From: Planctomycetota bacterium
Lineage (GTDB): Bacteria; Planctomycetota; Phycisphaerae; UBA1845; UTPLA1
Direction: 5' to 3'
Length of the DNA stretch: 64,000 nt
Assembly (NCBI GenBank): GCA_015654675.1
Contig: JAATGM010000039.1
Coordinates: 1-64,000, forward strand
Made by a program: the position numbers and the translations under genes. The notes beneath the pieces are model-generated. The model searched no databases, was not told the origin of the DNA, and saw nothing but the letters and a program-made list of their open reading frames with translations. Of the stretch, positions 53,066-62,689 are shown one piece after another. How positions within the stretch are numbered: position 1 is the first letter of the stretch; each line of letters begins with the position of its first letter.

Positions 53066-56000
53066 ATGTCTGCGGCGCCAGAGACTACCACGCAGGGGCG
53101 GCATTTTCTTACTTTCAATGCCCTTTACCAGAATGCTCGCCAGCCGATTCGAACGCTGGCGGGGCCGTTGATCGTCATCGGGCGAGCGCGCGGATGCGAT
53201 CTTGTGCTCGGCTCGGAAAGCGTTGCACCGGCGCACCTCGCGATCGTGTTTTCACGGGGCGAGTGTTTCGCGTGCGACCTTGGCGGGCCGCGCGGGACGA
53301 TTCTCAACGGACGGCCGATCCGGACGCAGCGGCTTACGGATGGGGATGAGCTGACGATTGGGAACTTCCGTTTCCGGGTGGATGGGATCACGTCGGAGTC
53401 GAGTTCGCGAGCGAGCGCGCCGCGTTTCACGCTGGCTGGCTCGGGGCCGATCGGGCGGTTGAATTGCTCGGACCCGGTGATGGTGATTGGATCGGACCTC
53501 GGGGCGGACCTGGTGATCCGGGATTCGGATGTGGCGGGCGTCCAGTGCTTGATTGCGTGGACGGACGGCGGGGTGATTGCGCGGGATGTGGGCGGCGGGG
53601 CAGGAATTTCGGTGAATGGGCGGCGGTCGTCGGCTGAGGTGTTGCGCGGCGGCGATGTGATCGTGATCGGTCCGCATGACATCCGGTTCGAGGCGGACAC
53701 GGCGAGCTTGCCGGGATCGGGCGAGGCGCCCACGGGCGACGAGCTGGCGAAGGCGTCGGATCGGGCGCTGGCGCCGGTTTCGCGGACGCGCGGAGCGGAT
53801 CTGACGCTGGAAGACTCGGAAGACGCGAACTGGGCGGACTCGCTGGCTGAGTCGGACGAGGTGAATCTCGACGTCGAGCTTTCGCGCGATTTGAAGGATT
53901 TGAAGCAGGCGCGATCGGAGATCGCTTCGGCGAAGGATGCGCTAGAGCGCGAGCGGACGCAGGCGCCGTCGTCGGCGGTTTTGTCGTCTGAGGCGCTGGG
54001 CGAAGTGATGATGTCCGGGGCGCGCGGGGCGACGCGTTCGTTGCCGCAGGCGATGCCGTCAGTCGACGTGGATGCACAACGACGGTCGATCGAGGCGGAG
54101 CGGTCGGTGCTGGCGGCGGAGCGAGCGAACCTCGATGCGCTGCGGGCCGAGATGGAATCGCAGCGGCGGCAACTGGCGACGTCGCGCGGGCAAGTGGACA
54201 CGCGGCAGGCGGAGTTTGACCGGCGGATCGCGGAGATGGAGGCCGAGGGGCGGCGGATCGCGAACGAGCGGCAGATGGTGGAAGCCGACAAGGCGGAGCT
54301 GCGGCGAATCAAGGGGGAGATCGAGTCGCAGGGACGCGATGTTTCGCAGATGCGCAGCCGGCATCGGCAAGAGCAGGCCGAGATGATTTCGCAGCGGTCG
54401 GCGCTGGCGAATGAAGTCGCGGTGTTGACGCAGCGGAAGGCGGATTTGCTGGGCGAAGCGGAGGACGCGGCGCAGCAACAGGCGCGGCAGGCGCAAGTTC
54501 GGAGCGAGCTGGAGGCGTCGCGTTCGGAACTGACGAAGGTGACGGCGGAGACCGAGGGGTTGCGGAAGCAGGCGCTGCGCGACCGTACGACGGTGAGCGA
54601 ATTGATGGCGACGCTGGAGCAGGCGCGGCGGGACCGCGACTCGCTGCGGGCGAAGCATTCGGAAGAGGGGCGGACCAAGCAGACGGAGTTGGAAACGCTT
54701 GGGCGCGAACTTACGGCGCGGACGCAGTCGCTTGAGAAGCGGTCGGACGAGATTGAACAACGCGAGCGGGCGGTCAATGAGAAGGTGGCGGCGCTGCGCG
54801 AGCGGGCCGGCAAAGAGCAGAAGAAGCTCGACGATCATGCGATGGCGCTGCGGACGACGCTGGATGAGCAGCGCGAACGGCAGCGGGTGCGGCAGCTTGA
54901 ACTTGAGGACCTCGGCAAGAAGCTGGAAGAGGCGCGGGCGCGGCTCACGCGGGATGTCGAGACGACACTGACGGACCGGACGCGGGAATTGGATGAGCGG
55001 GGCAAGTCGCTGGATGAGAAGACTACTTCTTTGCAGCGGCGGCTGGAGGAATTTGAGCGTCAGACCGGTGGCATGAAGGAGCGCGAGGACCGGCTGGAGC
55101 GCGCGGCGGCGGAATTACGACAGCGCGAGGCGACGCTTTCGTCGTTTGAGAGCGCGCTGCAGGAGCGGGACGCGCGGTTGCGGGAGTGGCAGGTCCGGGT
55201 CGAGCGGGACGAGTCGAAGCTGGACGACGTTCGGCGAGAGACCGAGACGACGCAGAAGGACGCAACGGCGATCAAGCAGCAGATCGACCGGCAGCGGGCC
55301 GAGATCGAGGCGCAACGCGAGTCGGTCGGGCCGGAGCTGGCGAAGGTGGAGGCGGCGCGGGCCGCACTGACAGATCGCGAGAAGCATCTGGAGGAGTTCA
55401 AGGGGGCGCTGGACCAGCGGGATGCGCAGCTTGCGGCGCGGCACAACGAATTAGAGACATGGGCGGCGCGGGTGGCGTCGCAGGAAGAGCGTCTGGACGA
55501 CGCGAACGCGCGACTCGAAGAGGCGCAGCGGCGCGAAGAGACGGTGACGGCGGGCGAGTCGGCGCTGGTGACGCGGCTGGCGCAGGCGGACCTGCGCGAC
55601 GCCGAACTGACGGCGTTGAAGGAGAAGCTCGATCGGCGGCGGGGCGAGCTGGAGTCGCGCGAGACGGCTCAGCGGGAGCGCGAGACGACGCTGGGGCGGG
55701 CCAAGGCAGACTTTGAGGTCGAGGTTGAGGCGTCTCGAAAGGCGCGCGAAGAGGCGCGTGTCATGCGGGACGAGGCGACGCGACGGGCGGGCGAGGCGGA
55801 TACGCGCGAGTCGGAGAACCAGCGACGGGCGACGCAGCTTGATGAGATGGAAGTCACGCTGCGGACGGAAGAAAACACACTCGAGGATGAGCGGACGGCG
55901 TTGCGACGCGAACAGACACAATTGAAGTCGGCGCATGAGGGGCTGACGGCCGATATGGCGACGCTGGCGCGGCAGCAGAACGAACTGGACCAGCGGGCGA

Positions 56001-59000
56001 GCGACTTCAGCCGGCAGCAGGAAGAGATTCAAACGCTGCGGACGACGCTGCACGATGAGCGAATCCGGCTGGAGGCGATGCGGGTCGGGCAGGCGGACGA
56101 GGGACGGCGCCTGGAGGCGTCGGCGGCGGAGATCGCGGGGCGGCGTGCCGAACTGGAGCAGCGCGCGGCCGAGATCGAGCAGCAGAATCACGAGCTGGCG
56201 AACGCGGGCAACGAACTGACGGCGCGGCGGCAGGCGGCGCGGGCCGAGGACGACGCGCTGGCGTCGAAGCGGGCCGCGATCGACGCGCGGCAAGCGGAGC
56301 TGGATGACCGGGGGCGGGCCGTGCTTCGCGATGAGGCGGCGATCAACCACGTTCGGGCGCAGCTTGACGAGGAGAAGTCGGTGCTGGCTTCGCTGCGGGA
56401 GCAGACGGAGTCGGATCGGCGGCTGGTCGAGCAGACGCGGCTCACTTACGCGGCGGGCCTCTCGCAACTCGAGGCGCGGCAGCGCGAGCATGGAGATCGC
56501 GAGGCACAGTCTGCGGAACAGGCGCGGCAGGCGGCGGCGCTGCAGCAACGGATGGAAGCGGAGCTGGATCGATTGCAGCAGGAGCGCGAGCAGCTTCTGG
56601 GTCTGCGGCAGTCGGACGCGGCTGAGGGCGACCGGTTGAAGGTGCTTTCGGGCCAGCTTGAGACGCAGCGACTGGAGATGAAGCGGCAGGAGGATGCGCT
56701 GATCGCCCACGAGCGGGCGTTGCAAGCGCGGACGGACCAGTTGGCGCAGATCGAAGTGCACCTGCAGAGCCGGATGCGCGAATTGGAAGAGCGATCGACC
56801 GGTGCGGCGCGGGATCGCGAGGACGTGGAACGCGAACGGATCGTCGTTCGGCGCGACATCGAGCAGGAAAAGGCCTCGGTGGCGGAGGCACGGGCGGCGA
56901 TCGAGCAGGAGCTGCGATCGGCGCGGGCGCGCGACGCGGCTGAGCTTGCGGCGGCGCGGGAGGAGTTTTCGCGACGCAAGGCGGATCTGGAGCGCGAGTA
57001 CGCGGAGAAGCGATCGCTGATCGAGGCGTCGGTGCGGCAGAAGATCGCGGGGGAACACGAAGTACGCGGGACGCAGGAAATGCGTCGGGCGCAGGAGACG
57101 CTGGCGAACGCGGAGGCGCGGCTGGCGAGCGTGGACCAGGATATCGCGGAGCGGCTGCGGCAGTTCGAGGTTGAAATGCAGCGGCGGCGGAATGATATGG
57201 AGCAGGATTCAGCGGCGCGGCGCGCGGCGACCGAAGACGCGCTGGCCGAGAAGCAGCGGGAAATTGACGAGCTGGTGGACGAGTTGCGACGGCGGCAGTC
57301 GGCGCTGGCTTCAGAAGAGGCGGCCATCGCCTCGCAGGCCGACGAGCTGAGCGCGGAGAGCGCGGCGGCCGAGCGGCGGATGCTGCGGGCGACGGAAATC
57401 GAACATAGCGCAGAACAGCGGATGCGGGTGGTGGAGACCCGGCAGAGCGAGCTGGCGGCATTCGAGGATGAGATTCGCACTCGACGGACGGCCGAGCTGC
57501 CGAAGCCGGCGGAAGCGGTGCGCGAATCGGAGCCGGACGAGCAGCCAGTCGTAGCTGAAGGGCCGGATGAGCCGGGCGAAGTTAATACGGATGGATCGGG
57601 CGAACTGGCGGTGTTGCTCGGGGATGACACGCCCTTTGCTACGCCGAAACGGTCGTGGGGCCGAGCGGCGGTTCTGACGGGAGTGTTTGCGGGGCTGGCG
57701 GCGATCGGAGCGTGGTACGTACTTCCGACGCCGAGCGGAACCGGAACGCTGAAGCTCGCAAGCGGCGATGCACGGAACGAATTGCTGCGGCAGGTGACGG
57801 ATGCAGATTTCTGGTCGCGAATTTCGACTGCGTCCGGAACCGATCTGATCGCGGCCGTGAATGCCCGGCAACTTACTGTGGTGCCGGAATCGAAGGAGTC
57901 GGTGCGGATTGAGGCCAACTCGCAGGCCATGGCCGACCTGGCGGGTCGGACGATTGCGGCAGACCTTTCGGCGGCGCCGGCGGCGAGCGAGATTCCCGGG
58001 AAGCGCGACCTGGAGCAGGTGCGGAGCGAACGGGCCGCTAAAGCGACAGAGTTGCAGTCGGCAGAGCAAAAGCTTGCGGCACTCTCCGCAGCGGTTTCGA
58101 ACGAAGGCATTGCGAAGAAGATCGCCGACGCGGAACGCATCCGTGAGACGCGGCGCGAGGCCGTGGTGAAGGCAGAGCAGACGGAACAAGGCACCAGCGC
58201 CCGACTGGCGGCGGCCGAGAAGGCCGAGGATTCGAACCGGGAATCGACGCCGGACGATCTGGCGGCGGCCCTGGCCAGCGATCCGTCTTACGGCGAGGCG
58301 AGGCGGGACTGTATTTCGAAGGCGCGCGGGCTGCGAGATGAACTGATTCGAGTGGCCGGCGAGGGGCAGCAGTCGTTTGGATATATGGCGTCTTCGATGG
58401 AGGACTTCCGCAAGGCATCGGAAGCGCAGAAGGCGCAGACAGCCGATGCATCGATCCGAACCACGCTGGTAGAGCTCGAAGGGGCGGCGGACCTGACGGG
58501 CGGACGCTGCATCGAGCTGCAAAAGCAGTGGGACGAACTGTTCACGCCGATCCGCGGGTGGCAGGACGGCAGCGACGCGACGGCGCTGACTTCATCAGTT
58601 GAGAAGGCGTCAGTCTGGATGCTGACATCAGAGCGCGAATTGGCGCAATTGATGGAGGGACTGGGCAAGCGGGTCGACGCGATCACGGCGAACGGATCGG
58701 ACATGGCGGCGCGGCGCGTCATTGAGAGCGGATTGCATAAGCGGCGGCGAGCGTACGAGGAGACCTATCGGCAGCTTCGCAACGCAATCGCGCAGGTGCT
58801 GGCGAAGGAGAACTTCAAGGTTCACGCGCTGAGCGAGGCGATCTCGGATCTGACGCGGCGTGCCGAACGGCGCAAGGCGGCAATCGAGAAGGTCGTGAAG
58901 GCCGAGACGAAACACGGCATGGGTGAGGCACGGCGAAAGACGCTCTCGGCTTTGAGCAAGGATCAGGCCGAGGCGAAGGATCGGCACAATCGGGCCGTCA

Positions 59001-59350
59001 AGGAATTGATGGCCGCGGATGAGGAATTGGCGATGCTGAAGCAGGCGTCCGAGCGGGCATCGCGACGGCGCGATGACCTGACGGCGCAGCACGTCGCAGT
59101 CGGCGATCTGAAAGAAGAGATCAAGCGGCTTGACGCGCGGATCTCGGAGGCGGATTCGGCGGAAACGCCGGCGGCATCGCCCAGCCCGCAGGCCGAGTAC
59201 CAGGCGGCGTCTTCAGCGGGTTTCCTGAGCGGTGGTCCCACCTACGTGCGGCCGTTGATGTCCGGAATTCTGGCCGGACTGTTCTTTGCACTCATGCATC
59301 GGATGTTCAAGGGCGGCCGGCGGCGTGCGGCGGTCGAATCGGCGAGCTGA
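53066..59350 (+). CDS. Giant membrane protein with two degenerate FHA domains, very long coiled coil and two membrane segments
   Basis: 2094 residues. FHA-like domains at about 30-108 (IGRARGCDLVL) and 128-210 (IGSDLGADLVI); both keep the NG turn (N81, N184) but lack the phosphothreonine-binding Ser (A54, A157), and the second also lacks Arg (S143) and His (Q160). About 270-1475 is an almost unbroken Arg/Glu/Gln/Ala coiled coil. TM1 is at about 1530-1550 (AAVLTGVFAGLAAIGAWYVL), TM2 at about 2060-2080 (MSGILAGLFFALMHRMF), with a roughly 500-residue helical loop between them. This TM-coil-TM layout recalls Wzz/GumC chain-length proteins. A GT4 gene follows 42 bases later. Family unknown; a scaffold or envelope-organising role is inference. 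Confidence 0.85.
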   Translation: MSAAPETTTQGRHFLTFNALYQNARQPIRTLAGPLIVIGRARGCDLVLGSESVAPAHLAIVFSRGECFACDLGGPRGTILNGRPIRTQRLTDGDELTIGNFRFRVDGITSESSSRASAPRFTLAGSGPIGRLNCSDPVMVIGSDLGADLVIRDSDVAGVQCLIAWTDGGVIARDVGGGAGISVNGRRSSAEVLRGGDVIVIGPHDIRFEADTASLPGSGEAPTGDELAKASDRALAPVSRTRGADLTLEDSEDANWADSLAESDEVNLDVELSRDLKDLKQARSEIASAKDALERERTQAPSSAVLSSEALGEVMMSGARGATRSLPQAMPSVDVDAQRRSIEAERSVLAAERANLDALRAEMESQRRQLATSRGQVDTRQAEFDRRIAEMEAEGRRIANERQMVEADKAELRRIKGEIESQGRDVSQMRSRHRQEQAEMISQRSALANEVAVLTQRKADLLGEAEDAAQQQARQAQVRSELEASRSELTKVTAETEGLRKQALRDRTTVSELMATLEQARRDRDSLRAKHSEEGRTKQTELETLGRELTARTQSLEKRSDEIEQRERAVNEKVAALRERAGKEQKKLDDHAMALRTTLDEQRERQRVRQLELEDLGKKLEEARARLTRDVETTLTDRTRELDERGKSLDEKTTSLQRRLEEFERQTGGMKEREDRLERAAAELRQREATLSSFESALQERDARLREWQVRVERDESKLDDVRRETETTQKDATAIKQQIDRQRAEIEAQRESVGPELAKVEAARAALTDREKHLEEFKGALDQRDAQLAARHNELETWAARVASQEERLDDANARLEEAQRREETVTAGESALVTRLAQADLRDAELTALKEKLDRRRGELESRETAQRERETTLGRAKADFEVEVEASRKAREEARVMRDEATRRAGEADTRESENQRRATQLDEMEVTLRTEENTLEDERTALRREQTQLKSAHEGLTADMATLARQQNELDQRASDFSRQQEEIQTLRTTLHDERIRLEAMRVGQADEGRRLEASAAEIAGRRAELEQRAAEIEQQNHELANAGNELTARRQAARAEDDALASKRAAIDARQAELDDRGRAVLRDEAAINHVRAQLDEEKSVLASLREQTESDRRLVEQTRLTYAAGLSQLEARQREHGDREAQSAEQARQAAALQQRMEAELDRLQQEREQLLGLRQSDAAEGDRLKVLSGQLETQRLEMKRQEDALIAHERALQARTDQLAQIEVHLQSRMRELEERSTGAARDREDVERERIVVRRDIEQEKASVAEARAAIEQELRSARARDAAELAAAREEFSRRKADLEREYAEKRSLIEASVRQKIAGEHEVRGTQEMRRAQETLANAEARLASVDQDIAERLRQFEVEMQRRRNDMEQDSAARRAATEDALAEKQREIDELVDELRRRQSALASEEAAIASQADELSAESAAAERRMLRATEIEHSAEQRMRVVETRQSELAAFEDEIRTRRTAELPKPAEAVRESEPDEQPVVAEGPDEPGEVNTDGSGELAVLLGDDTPFATPKRSWGRAAVLTGVFAGLAAIGAWYVLPTPSGTGTLKLASGDARNELLRQVTDADFWSRISTASGTDLIAAVNARQLTVVPESKESVRIEANSQAMADLAGRTIAADLSAAPAASEIPGKRDLEQVRSERAAKATELQSAEQKLAALSAAVSNEGIAKKIADAERIRETRREAVVKAEQTEQGTSARLAAAEKAEDSNRESTPDDLAAALASDPSYGEARRDCISKARGLRDELIRVAGEGQQSFGYMASSMEDFRKASEAQKAQTADASIRTTLVELEGAADLTGGRCIELQKQWDELFTPIRGWQDGSDATALTSSVEKASVWMLTSERELAQLMEGLGKRVDAITANGSDMAARRVIESGLHKRRRAYEETYRQLRNAIAQVLAKENFKVHALSEAISDLTRRAERRKAAIEKVVKAETKHGMGEARRKTLSALSKDQAEAKDRHNRAVKELMAADEELAMLKQASERASRRRDDLTAQHVAVGDLKEEIKRLDARISEADSAETPAASPSPQAEYQAASSAGFLSGGPTYVRPLMSGILAGLFFALMHRMFKGGRRRAAVESAS

Positions 59351-59392
59351 CGGCTTCTCCGTCGGCGATTCAAGCATACATTTCGGGGTTTC

Positions 59393-60538
59393 ATGCGGCG
59401 CGTGCTGCTGCTGGTAACGGATTTGCAGCCGGGCGGCACACCGCTGCGGATCGTGCGGACGGCGCGCGAGCTGCCAAAATATGGATTTGAGCCGGTGGTG
59501 GGGTGTTTGGCGGCGGCGGGGCCACTATCGGAGACGCTACGGGGGGAGGGGATTGAGACGTTTGCTTGCGATGCGCGACATCGACTGGATGTCGGGGCCC
59601 TATCGAGGTTGGTAGGGATCGTTCGCCGTTACGATCCGGACATGATCCACTCGACCTTGTTTCATTCGAACGTTGCGGCGCGGATGGTGGGGCGTAGCGG
59701 CCGAGCGCGGCCAATCGTGACGGGTAGCGCGACGATCGAGATTGAACGACGGACGCACCGGCTTGGGGAAGCGCTGACATCGGGATTTTCGGATTGGCAT
59801 GTCGCTAACTCGGTTGCGGTGGCGGAGCATCTTTGCGAGGAGCTGGGGTTTTCCCGCGAGCGGATGGTTGTGATCCCGAACGCGGTTGATGTGGGGCGGA
59901 TCGATGCGGCCGCGCCGATCGACCGGCGCGAGTGGGGGATCGCGAGCGATCGGCCAATGGTCGTCTGGGTCGGGCGAATGGATGTGGTGAAGGGGCTCGA
60001 CACGCTGTTGGACGCGATTGAGCTGGTGCGGTGCGAGCGGGCTTGTTCGCTGGTTTTGTGCGGCGACGGGCCGGAGCGGGGGCGGGTTGAGGCACGGGCC
60101 GGCGGATTGGCGGACATCCACTTCGTGGGGTGGCAGGCGGCGCCGGCGGCGTGGTTGAAGGCGGCCGATGTGATGGTTTTTCCGTCGCGAACCGAGGGAT
60201 CGCCGAACGCCTTGTTGGAGGCGATGGCGGCTGGATGCGCGGTGGTGGCGAGCGATATTGCGCCGTGCCGGGAATTGATCGAGCCGGGCGTGAGCGGGGA
60301 ATTGGCGGAGGTCGGCGATGCAACGGGCTTCGTGCGGGCCATCATACGGCTGCTTGGAGATGCGGGGCTGCGGAGTCGAGAGGTTGAATCGGCGCGGCGG
60401 GCGGTTGAGGCGTCGCACGCGGTGGGGACGGTGATGTCAAAGTTATCGGGCTTTTATGATTTGGTGCTTTGTGGGGGCACTGCCGCGAAAAGAATTCTTG
60501 CGCGTTACGAGCCGCCTGCAAACAATGGATTGACATGA
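59393..60538 (+). CDS. Glycosyltransferase family 4
   Basis: 381 residues of GT-B fold. The N-terminal domain starts VLLLVTDLQPGGTPLRIVRT and includes DPDMIHSTLFHSNVAARMVG; the C-terminal nucleotide-sugar domain has VVWVGRMDVVKGLDTLLDAI, LVLCGDGPERGRVEA and the E-x7-E motif in FPSRTEGSPNALLEAMAAG. It transfers a sugar from a nucleotide donor, with retention, to a glycan or lipid. It lies directly after the FHA/coiled-coil giant and may act in the same envelope polysaccharide process. No N-terminal membrane segment. Confidence 0.9.
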   Translation: MRRVLLLVTDLQPGGTPLRIVRTARELPKYGFEPVVGCLAAAGPLSETLRGEGIETFACDARHRLDVGALSRLVGIVRRYDPDMIHSTLFHSNVAARMVGRSGRARPIVTGSATIEIERRTHRLGEALTSGFSDWHVANSVAVAEHLCEELGFSRERMVVIPNAVDVGRIDAAAPIDRREWGIASDRPMVVWVGRMDVVKGLDTLLDAIELVRCERACSLVLCGDGPERGRVEARAGGLADIHFVGWQAAPAAWLKAADVMVFPSRTEGSPNALLEAMAAGCAVVASDIAPCRELIEPGVSGELAEVGDATGFVRAIIRLLGDAGLRSREVESARRAVEASHAVGTVMSKLSGFYDLVLCGGTAAKRILARYEPPANNGLT

Positions 60539-60600
60539 CGTTCCGCCGGGGGAGTTGTTGTTAAATCCAGAGCGTGTTGAAAAGGTGATATTTTTTGCTT

Positions 60601-60615
60601 GTGGGTGTGGTGGGG
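60601..60615 (+). promoter_or_regulatory. Candidate MraZ-box repeats upstream of mraZ
   Basis: GTGGGTGTGGTGGGG holds TGGGT (60602) and TGGGG (60611) 9 bases apart; MraZ typically binds TGGGN repeats about 10 bases apart in its own promoter. Two imperfect units only. Confidence 0.3.
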
Positions 60616-60676
60616 AATTGTGTATCTTTCGCCCTAGAAATCCCACTCAGTGGTGATTTCTGGAAGCCGGTCCTTA

Positions 60677-61150
60677 ATGATCTTCTTCAATGGCGCACAC
60701 GATCACACGATCGACGCAAAGAACCGACTGGCGATACCGTCGGAGTTTCGGGATCGGATCGATCCGACGCGTGACGGGAAAAAATTCTACATCGTTCCAG
60801 GATCGCCGCGGACTCGGCTCTGGATCTATACGCAGATCTACTTCGAGACGGTCGCGAGCGGGCTTGGCTCGGACCTGATTCGGGATTCGAACCTGCTCGC
60901 CTATGAGCAGAAGACATTTCCGCGGGTAGCGGACGCAGAACCGGACTCACAGGGAAGGATCATCATTCCGGAGTGGATGTTGCGGAAGACCGGCCTGGGG
61001 CGCGAGGTCGTGGTCTGCGGAGTGCGGGATCACATGGAAGTGCGACGCCGCGACGAGTGGGAGAAGGAGCTGGAAGAAGAGTGGGGCGTGGACCCCGAGC
61101 TGGCCTTCCGGGCGGGCAAAGCCGTCGAAGGAAGCCAGCGAGACAGGTAG
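60677..61150 (+). CDS. mraZ: Transcriptional regulator / division-cluster protein MraZ
   Basis: 157 residues from ATG 60677. Two SpoVT/AbrB-like half-barrels are visible: GAHDHTIDAKNRLAIPSEFR (about 6-30) and VADAEPDSQGRIIIPEWMLR (about 85-110), with VVVCGVRDHMEVRRRDEWEK as the second domain end. MraZ oligomers bind TGGGN repeats and control the dcw operon. The ORF opens at 60650, but the conserved N-terminus begins with MIFFNGAHDHT. It is followed by rsmH as usual, but here with a 582-base gap instead of a few bases. Confidence 0.94.
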   Translation: MIFFNGAHDHTIDAKNRLAIPSEFRDRIDPTRDGKKFYIVPGSPRTRLWIYTQIYFETVASGLGSDLIRDSNLLAYEQKTFPRVADAEPDSQGRIIIPEWMLRKTGLGREVVVCGVRDHMEVRRRDEWEKELEEEWGVDPELAFRAGKAVEGSQRDR

Positions 61151-61571
61151 GGCGGCCAGGATGGCCCCCGGTTTTGGCGAAGGTGCGGTTCGGGCGGAGC
61201 CCGGCGGCCAAGTAACGACGAGGCAGCGAACGGAGTCGAGTCTGCTCGGCGGCGCGGTTGTCGGTTGTCCGACGTGACTATCAGTAACGCGCGGTGGGGA
61301 GACAGGAGGTCGTCGGCGAATCAGGGTTCGGACTGGTGACGCAGTCCGACGTGGGATCGACGCGGTTCCCGCCTGACTCGCCCTTCCATCGCCGTCTTCC
61401 GCCAGCACCGGAGTTCCTGACTTCTCCGGAGCCGGCCGGGAACGCATCGCTCAGACGCGGACGATGCGTTCCCCGAACTTAGGGTTGGTCGCGACTGGGC
61501 GACCCATCAGAATGACCGTGTTGTGGTGGCCTTCGGCTGTCAAGGATGATGGCCGGGGCCACCGGTTTTTT
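61151..61571 (+). ncRNA. Candidate structured RNA between mraZ and rsmH
   Basis: No supportable protein. Three successive hairpins mark the 3' part: GGGAACGCATCG/CGATGCGTTCCC (61438-61473, 12-bp perfect), GGTCGC/GCGACC (61487-61504) and GGTGGCC/GGCCACC (61525-61563) followed by a T6 run. CGGACT-GGTGACGC-AGTCCG (61329-61348) is a fourth. It lacks the conserved RNase P GAGGAAAGTCC and other known RNA signatures I can recall. Length about 420 bases if it starts near the mraZ stop. It could be a stand-alone RNA or an mraZ-rsmH leader. Confidence 0.5.
61525..61571 (+). terminator. Intrinsic terminator ending the mraZ-rsmH interval RNA
   Basis: GGTGGCC (61525-61531) and GGCCACC (61557-61563) pair across a 25-base loop and are followed by GG and TTTTTT (61566-61571). 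It would stop transcription before rsmH and separates mraZ from the rest of the cluster. Confidence 0.65.
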
Positions 61572-61732
61572 GTGATCGCAATCCTTTCGACCACAATTCA
61601 GTATAGCCAGCCGGGATAATAGGTTGGGGCGAGTTTTGTCGCAAGCGTCGGCAGGGCTCCTACTGATATTGATGCTTTGCAACCTTCGCAACGACCGATG
61701 CATAGGGCTGCACTCGACGACGCGAGGTAGAT

Positions 61733-62662
61733 GTGCCGGGCGGAATTGATGAGCACGTCCCAGTTCTGGTGGATGAGGTTTTGGCGGCCATCGTGCCGGT
61801 TGCGAAGACGCTCATCGTCGATTGCACCGTCGGGCTTGGGGGACACTCGCGGGCGCTATTAGAGGCGACACCCGCGAGTGTGAATCTGATCGGATTAGAT
61901 GCAGATGCGGGGAATTTGGAGCGGGCGGCGGAGAATCTGCGGCCATTTGGGGCGCGGGTGCAGCTTAGACTCGGGAATTTCACCAGCGTCGCCAGTATTG
62001 TCGGAAGTGGCGCGGCGGATGCCCTGCTGGCGGATTTGGGGGTGAGCAGCAACCAGATTTCGGACCCACGTCGCGGACTGAGCTTCGAGGTGGATGGTCC
62101 GCTGGACATGCGACTGGATCAGCGATCGGGTCCGACGGCGGCTGACCTTGTCAATGATTTGGACGAGGAAGCGCTGGCAAATCTACTTTACGTGCAGAGC
62201 CAGGAACGCAGCAGCCGAAGAATTGCGAAGCGGATCTGTGCTGCGCGGCGCATGGGCCGGCTGAACAGCACTGTTTTGCTTGCGCGGATCGTGGCCGAGG
62301 CAGTCGGCCCGCGTCCTTTCGGACGGGCCGGACGAATCCATCCCGCGACGCGGACGTTTATGGCGTTGCGAATGGCGGTCAACCGAGAAGGCGAGTCGCT
62401 GGCAGCATTGCTGCGGCAGGTCCCGATGGTTTTGAGAGCCGGCGGTCGTGCCGCGATCATCAGCTTTCACAGCGGCGAGGACCGGCTGGTGAAGGAAGAA
62501 TTTCGGATGCTTTCACGCGCGGGGCAATTTGGACTGGTGACCCGCAAGCCGATCTCCGCGAGCGCGGAGGAAGCGGCGCGAAACGCGCGCAGCCGATCGG
62601 CGAAGCTGCGCGTGGCAGAGAAACTGGAAGAACAACTGTCCGATGGGAACGCAGTCGAGTAA
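61733..62662 (+). CDS. rsmH: 16S rRNA m4C1402 N4-methyltransferase RsmH (MraW)
   Basis: 309 residues from GTG 61733 with GAGG just upstream; ATG 61731 is out of frame. Motifs: HVPVLVDEVLAAI (MraW start), VDCTVGLGGHSRALLEATP (SAM site), LADLGVSSNQISDPRRGLSF and DGPLDMRLDQRSGPTA, RRIAKRICAARRMGRLNSTV, HPATRTFMALRMAVNRE and IISFHSGEDRLVKEEF. It methylates C1402 in the 30S P site. The C-terminal KPISASAEEAARNARSRSAKL segment is complete. It lies between the structured interval and a LysM membrane protein that starts 27 bases later. Confidence 0.95.
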   Translation: MPGGIDEHVPVLVDEVLAAIVPVAKTLIVDCTVGLGGHSRALLEATPASVNLIGLDADAGNLERAAENLRPFGARVQLRLGNFTSVASIVGSGAADALLADLGVSSNQISDPRRGLSFEVDGPLDMRLDQRSGPTAADLVNDLDEEALANLLYVQSQERSSRRIAKRICAARRMGRLNSTVLLARIVAEAVGPRPFGRAGRIHPATRTFMALRMAVNREGESLAALLRQVPMVLRAGGRAAIISFHSGEDRLVKEEFRMLSRAGQFGLVTRKPISASAEEAARNARSRSAKLRVAEKLEEQLSDGNAVE

Positions 62663-62689
62663 GTTCTCGCGGACACGGAGGTTTCGGTG

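Noticed and set aside
53125-58522. Long minus-strand frames of 400-580 residues under the coiled-coil gene
   Set aside because: Ser/Arg/Ala-rich antisense shadows of the GC-rich coil.
61294-61482. 62-residue frame inside the mraZ-rsmH interval
   Set aside because: No ribosome-binding site or domain, and it overlaps the hairpins.
61151-61571. RNase P RNA, tmRNA or SRP RNA as identity of the mraZ-rsmH RNA
   Set aside because: The conserved GAGGAAAGTCC region and other core motifs are absent on both strands.
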